A DNA stretch of 9,016 nucleotides. Source: Bacteroidales bacterium. GTDB lineage: Bacteria > Bacteroidota > Bacteroidia > Bacteroidales > UBA7960. The DNA lies in assembly GCA_003560215.1 (NCBI GenBank), contig PWIY01000348.1, forward strand, positions 1 to 9,016, written 5' to 3'. Below the pieces are notes generated by a model. The model saw only the letters and a program-made list of their open reading frames with translations. It searched no databases and was not told where the DNA came from. The translations under genes were made by a program, and so were the position numbers. Shown piece by piece: positions 6,140 to 9,016 of this stretch; positions within the stretch are counted from its first letter, which is position 1; the number at the start of each line of letters is the position of its first letter.

Positions 6140-7609
6140 ATGCCGCGAGAAAAAGAATTAAGTGATATACTATACCGCACAGGGGTAAAAGAAACCTGGG
6201 GCACACCCCACTGTGCCATTCTTTCTGTGACCGCCGACTCCAGGATGGTCAGCCCCGGAGCACTTTTTATTGCGGCAGAGGGGTTGACCACAGATGGTCA
6301 TCAATATATCAATGAGGCGATCGATGCAGGAGCCAGGGCAATTATGTGTGAAAAAATGCCTGAAGAACTGGTTCCGGGTGTCAGTTATATCCGGGTATCC
6401 GATACAACATCCGGGATGGCCGCTGCCGCAGCAAACTTTTATGACAATCCCTCTGAAAAGCTCAAACTGATAGGTGTAACAGGTACCAATGGAAAAACAA
6501 CAACCGTCAGGTTACTGCATGAGGTTTTTACAAGACTCGGGCACACCTGCGGACTGATTTCCACCATCAGTAACAAGGTGGGAACAACAGAGTCAGCTAC
6601 CCGTTATACAACCCCTGATGTTTTGTCAACCAACAAGCTTCTGAGCCAAATGGTTGATGCAGGTTGCGAGTATGTTTTTATGGAAGTGAGTTCCCATGCG
6701 TTGACCCAGGGAAGAACTGAAGGCCTTCATTTTGCCGGTGCCATTTTTACCAATATCTCGCATGACCACCTGGATTACCACAAAACTTTCAAAGAGTACC
6801 TCAAGGCCAAGCAGCTGCTGTTTAACAACCTGAGCAGCTCAGCTTTTGCACTGACAAACCTGGACGACAAAAACGGAATGATCGTCCTGCAAAACACCAG
6901 GGCCACCGTAAAGACCTACAGTCTGAGAGCCATGGCCAACTATAAGGGAAAGATCCTGGACAACAGTTTTGAAGGACTTCATCTGCGTATCGGCAAACAT
7001 GAAGTCTGGAGTCAGCTGACCGGCCGGTTCAATGCTTACAATATTCTTGCTGTTTACGGGGCAGGCCGCATGCTTGCCAAACAATCCGATCAACTCCTGA
7101 CGGCGGTCAGTGCCTGTGAGGCCCCGGCAGGACGTTTCGAGTATTTCAAAAATAAAAACAACATTACCGGCATCGTGGATTACGCACACACCCCTGATGC
7201 ACTGGAAAATGTATTGAAAAACATCAATGACCTCAGGCAGGGATCCGGAAAGCTGATCACGGTGATCGGGTGCGGAGGCGACAGGGATAAAACCAAAAGA
7301 CCGGCCATGGCAACCATTGCTGCAGGCTACAGTGATCAGGTCATCTTTACCAGTGACAACCCCAGAACCGAAGATCCGGAAGCCATCATCAATGACATGA
7401 TCGCCGGGCTGGAACCCGATCCGGCCCTCAGGCAAAAATACATCACCATAACCAGCAGAAAAGAAGCAATCAACGTGGCCTGTGTGATGGCCAGAGAAGG
7501 AGACATCATACTGGTGGCAGGCAAGGGTCATGAAAAATATCAGGAAATCAACGGGGTCAGGCATCCCTTTGATGACAAAGCGTTGTTACAGGAATTTTTA
7601 AACAGATAA
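6140..7609 (+). CDS. murE: UDP-MurNAc-tripeptide synthetase MurE (meso-diaminopimelate adding)
   Basis: MurE adds the third amino acid to UDP-MurNAc-L-Ala-D-Glu in the cytoplasm, using ATP. With ATG 6140 it has 489 residues. The N-terminal UMP-binding domain is followed by the ATP loop TGTNGKTTT (114-122), the central block SHDHLDYH (207-214) and YLKAKQLLF (220-228), whose Lys224 is likely the carbamylated lysine. A C-terminal ligase domain follows with DNPRTEDP (406-413). The DNPR motif marks meso-diaminopimelate specificity, as expected for Gram-negative peptidoglycan. GTG 6134 in the same frame is a possible alternative start adding two residues; no Shine-Dalgarno distinguishes them. It lies 12 bases after ftsI and 3 bases before mraY. 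No murF follows, as is usual for Bacteroidota dcw clusters. Confidence 0.97.
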   Translation: MPREKELSDILYRTGVKETWGTPHCAILSVTADSRMVSPGALFIAAEGLTTDGHQYINEAIDAGARAIMCEKMPEELVPGVSYIRVSDTTSGMAAAAANFYDNPSEKLKLIGVTGTNGKTTTVRLLHEVFTRLGHTCGLISTISNKVGTTESATRYTTPDVLSTNKLLSQMVDAGCEYVFMEVSSHALTQGRTEGLHFAGAIFTNISHDHLDYHKTFKEYLKAKQLLFNNLSSSAFALTNLDDKNGMIVLQNTRATVKTYSLRAMANYKGKILDNSFEGLHLRIGKHEVWSQLTGRFNAYNILAVYGAGRMLAKQSDQLLTAVSACEAPAGRFEYFKNKNNITGIVDYAHTPDALENVLKNINDLRQGSGKLITVIGCGGDRDKTKRPAMATIAAGYSDQVIFTSDNPRTEDPEAIINDMIAGLEPDPALRQKYITITSRKEAINVACVMAREGDIILVAGKGHEKYQEINGVRHPFDDKALLQEFLNR

Positions 7610-7612
7610 ACC

Positions 7613-8869
7613 ATGCTTTACCCATTGTTTGAGTTTCTGGATCAGGCCTACGATCTACCCGGTACCGGGGTGTTTCAATACATTTCATTCCGGGCCGGCA
7701 TGGCAATCATTTTCTCGCTGTTCATCACCATGATCTCAGGAAAATACATCATTCAATACCTGAAAAGGAAACAGGTGGGAGAAAATGTAAGAGACCTTGG
7801 GCTGGAGGGACAGGTCAGCAAGGCAGGCACCCCCACCATGGGCGGGCTGATCATCATTGCGGCCATCGTGATCCCCACCCTGCTATTTGCCAGACTGAAC
7901 AACATCTATATCGTTCTGATGCTGGTATCAACGATATGGTTGGGTGCAATCGGATTCATCGACGATTACATCAAAGTGTTTAAAAAGGACAAAAAAGGGC
8001 TTCACGGTAAATTTAAAATCCTCGGACAAATCACCCTTGGAATTCTTGTCGGAGCCACACTCTACTTTCATGACGGGGTGGTGATCCGTGAAAAGCCCGA
8101 TACCCCCCTTGAGTTTATCAGCACAAGTGAGATCCTGGAAATGGAAGGAGTGGCCGATCCGGACTCTCCCTTCCCGGTTGAGTCTGTCAAATCGACCAAA
8201 ACCACCATCCCGTTTCTGAAAGACAATGAATTTGATTATTCTGTACTGCTCAGGTTTTTGGGACCCGGCTATGAACGCTGGGCGTTTCTGATCTTCATCC
8301 CAATAGTGATCCTGATCATTACAGCAGTATCCAACGGAGCGAACATAACCGATGGACTGGACGGACTGGCCACGGGAAACTCAGCAATCATAGGGGCCAC
8401 CCTGGGCGTACTTGCCTATGTGTCGGGCAATATGGTGTTCGCAGACTACCTGAACATCATGTATATTCCGCATACAGGGGAACTTGTGATCTTTATTGCT
8501 GCTTTTTCCGGTGCTTGCGTGGGATTTCTCTGGTACAACTCATACCCCGCCCAGGTATTCATGGGCGACACCGGCAGCCTGTCGCTTGGAGGTATCATCG
8601 CCGTATTTGCCATTGTGATTCGGAAAGAACTTCTCATTCCCATACTCTGCGGGGTCTTTTTCATGGAAAGCCTTTCAGTGATTCTTCAGGTCACATGGTT
8701 TAAGTACACCAAAAAACGTTTCGGGGAAGGAAGGCGGATTTTTAAAATGGCGCCACTTCATCATCACTATCAGATGAAAGGCCTTCATGAGGCAAAAATC
8801 GTTCAACGCTTTTTCATTATCGGGATCATGCTGGCATTGTTCTCGGTAATCACCCTCAAACTAAGGTAG
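7613..8869 (+). CDS. mraY: phospho-MurNAc-pentapeptide transferase MraY
   Basis: MraY transfers phospho-MurNAc-pentapeptide from UDP to undecaprenyl phosphate, forming lipid I at the inner membrane. The 418-residue product is a multi-pass membrane protein with the catalytic and substrate motifs intact: DDY (117-119), NITDGLDGLA (244-253), FMGDTGSL (316-323) and APLHHHYQ (380-387). It is about 55-60 residues longer than the E. coli enzyme. The extra sequence lies mainly at about 154-197, after the helix ending GATLYF and before TTIPFLKD, which places it in the periplasmic loop between helices 4 and 5. This enlarged loop is familiar in Bacteroidota MraY. The start is an ATG 3 bases after the murE stop with no separate Shine-Dalgarno, which suggests coupled translation. 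Confidence 0.97.
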   Translation: MLYPLFEFLDQAYDLPGTGVFQYISFRAGMAIIFSLFITMISGKYIIQYLKRKQVGENVRDLGLEGQVSKAGTPTMGGLIIIAAIVIPTLLFARLNNIYIVLMLVSTIWLGAIGFIDDYIKVFKKDKKGLHGKFKILGQITLGILVGATLYFHDGVVIREKPDTPLEFISTSEILEMEGVADPDSPFPVESVKSTKTTIPFLKDNEFDYSVLLRFLGPGYERWAFLIFIPIVILIITAVSNGANITDGLDGLATGNSAIIGATLGVLAYVSGNMVFADYLNIMYIPHTGELVIFIAAFSGACVGFLWYNSYPAQVFMGDTGSLSLGGIIAVFAIVIRKELLIPILCGVFFMESLSVILQVTWFKYTKKRFGEGRRIFKMAPLHHHYQMKGLHEAKIVQRFFIIGIMLALFSVITLKLR

Positions 8870-8920
8870 TAACAAGGATTGCAAAAACTGAAAATACAAA
8901 ATAACAGGCAAAACAGACAT

Positions 8921-9016
8921 ATGGATACTTTGGCGAAAGCATTGAAAGGAAAAGGAAACATCTATGGCAGCATGGCTGAAAACATTACATCCCGTCTGCC
9001 GGATGTAAGGAAAGAA
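8921..9016 (+). CDS. unidentified gene after mraY, cut by the window edge
   Basis: An ATG at 8921 opens a frame that runs to the end of the window (32 residues so far, beginning MDTLAKALKGKGNIYGSMAE). A TTG at 8879 in the same frame, shortly after a TAA at 8870, is an alternative start. In most Bacteroidota dcw clusters murD follows mraY. MurD should begin with a short strand and a Gly-rich GAGESG-type nucleotide-binding loop, and nothing of that kind is seen here in any plus-strand frame. The visible part is hydrophilic and probably helical, with no signal peptide or membrane segment. It follows mraY by 51 A-rich bases without an evident promoter or terminator, so it may still belong to the operon. 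I do not recognise the family. Confidence 0.5.
   Translation, partial: MDTLAKALKGKGNIYGSMAENITSRLPDVRKE

Noticed and set aside
6839..7564. Long minus-strand open frame (241 residues) opposite murE
   Set aside because: It lies fully inside murE, whose motifs are intact. The antisense product is rich in His, Gly and Cys without any family feature, so it is a shadow of codon bias.

Overview
This window looks like chromosomal DNA of a Bacteroidota bacterium, probably class Bacteroidia. The evidence is a division and cell wall (dcw) cluster of the Bacteroidota type: mraZ, rsmH, an FtsL-like gene, ftsI with a C-terminal PASTA domain, murE, then mraY with a long periplasmic loop and no murF between murE and mraY. 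It also has Bacteroidota-type -7 promoter boxes (TAnnTTTG), mostly weak Shine-Dalgarno sequences with A-rich leaders, and an adjacent pair of aminolipid acyltransferase genes of the GlsA/GlsB (OlsA/OlsB-like) kind.

Left part (1-1931): two minus-strand genes 5 bases apart encode an O-acyltransferase (glsA-like, upstream) and an N-acyltransferase (glsB-like, downstream). Together they would make an acylated amino-acid lipid. At the left edge, a possible plus-strand open frame ends inside the 3' end of the glsB-like gene.

Middle (1932-2213): a divergent control region of about 280 bases. It holds a good promoter match for the lipid pair, a 7-bp inverted repeat, four exact 10-bp-spaced copies of GTGGTAAA that I read as the MraZ-binding box of the dcw operon, and a candidate -7 region just before mraZ.

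Right part (2214-9016): a compact plus-strand operon with overlaps or short gaps (11-nt overlap, 14-nt overlap, then gaps of 36, 12 and 3 nt). MraZ is the transcriptional regulator that binds the box. RsmH methylates 16S rRNA. The FtsL-like protein and FtsI belong to the septal wall synthesis machinery. MurE (with the meso-diaminopimelate motif DNPR) and MraY make peptidoglycan precursors. After mraY the usual next gene would be murD, but the frame that opens at 8921 and runs off the window does not look like a MurD N-terminus, and I do not recognise it.

Most of the window is conserved housekeeping content. I see no CRISPR array, insertion sequence, tRNA or rRNA, and no clear novel system. 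The points most worth a second look are the exact four-copy MraZ box with phased A-tracts, the unidentified gene after mraY, the uncertain start of ftsI, and the divergent pairing of aminolipid genes with the dcw operon.
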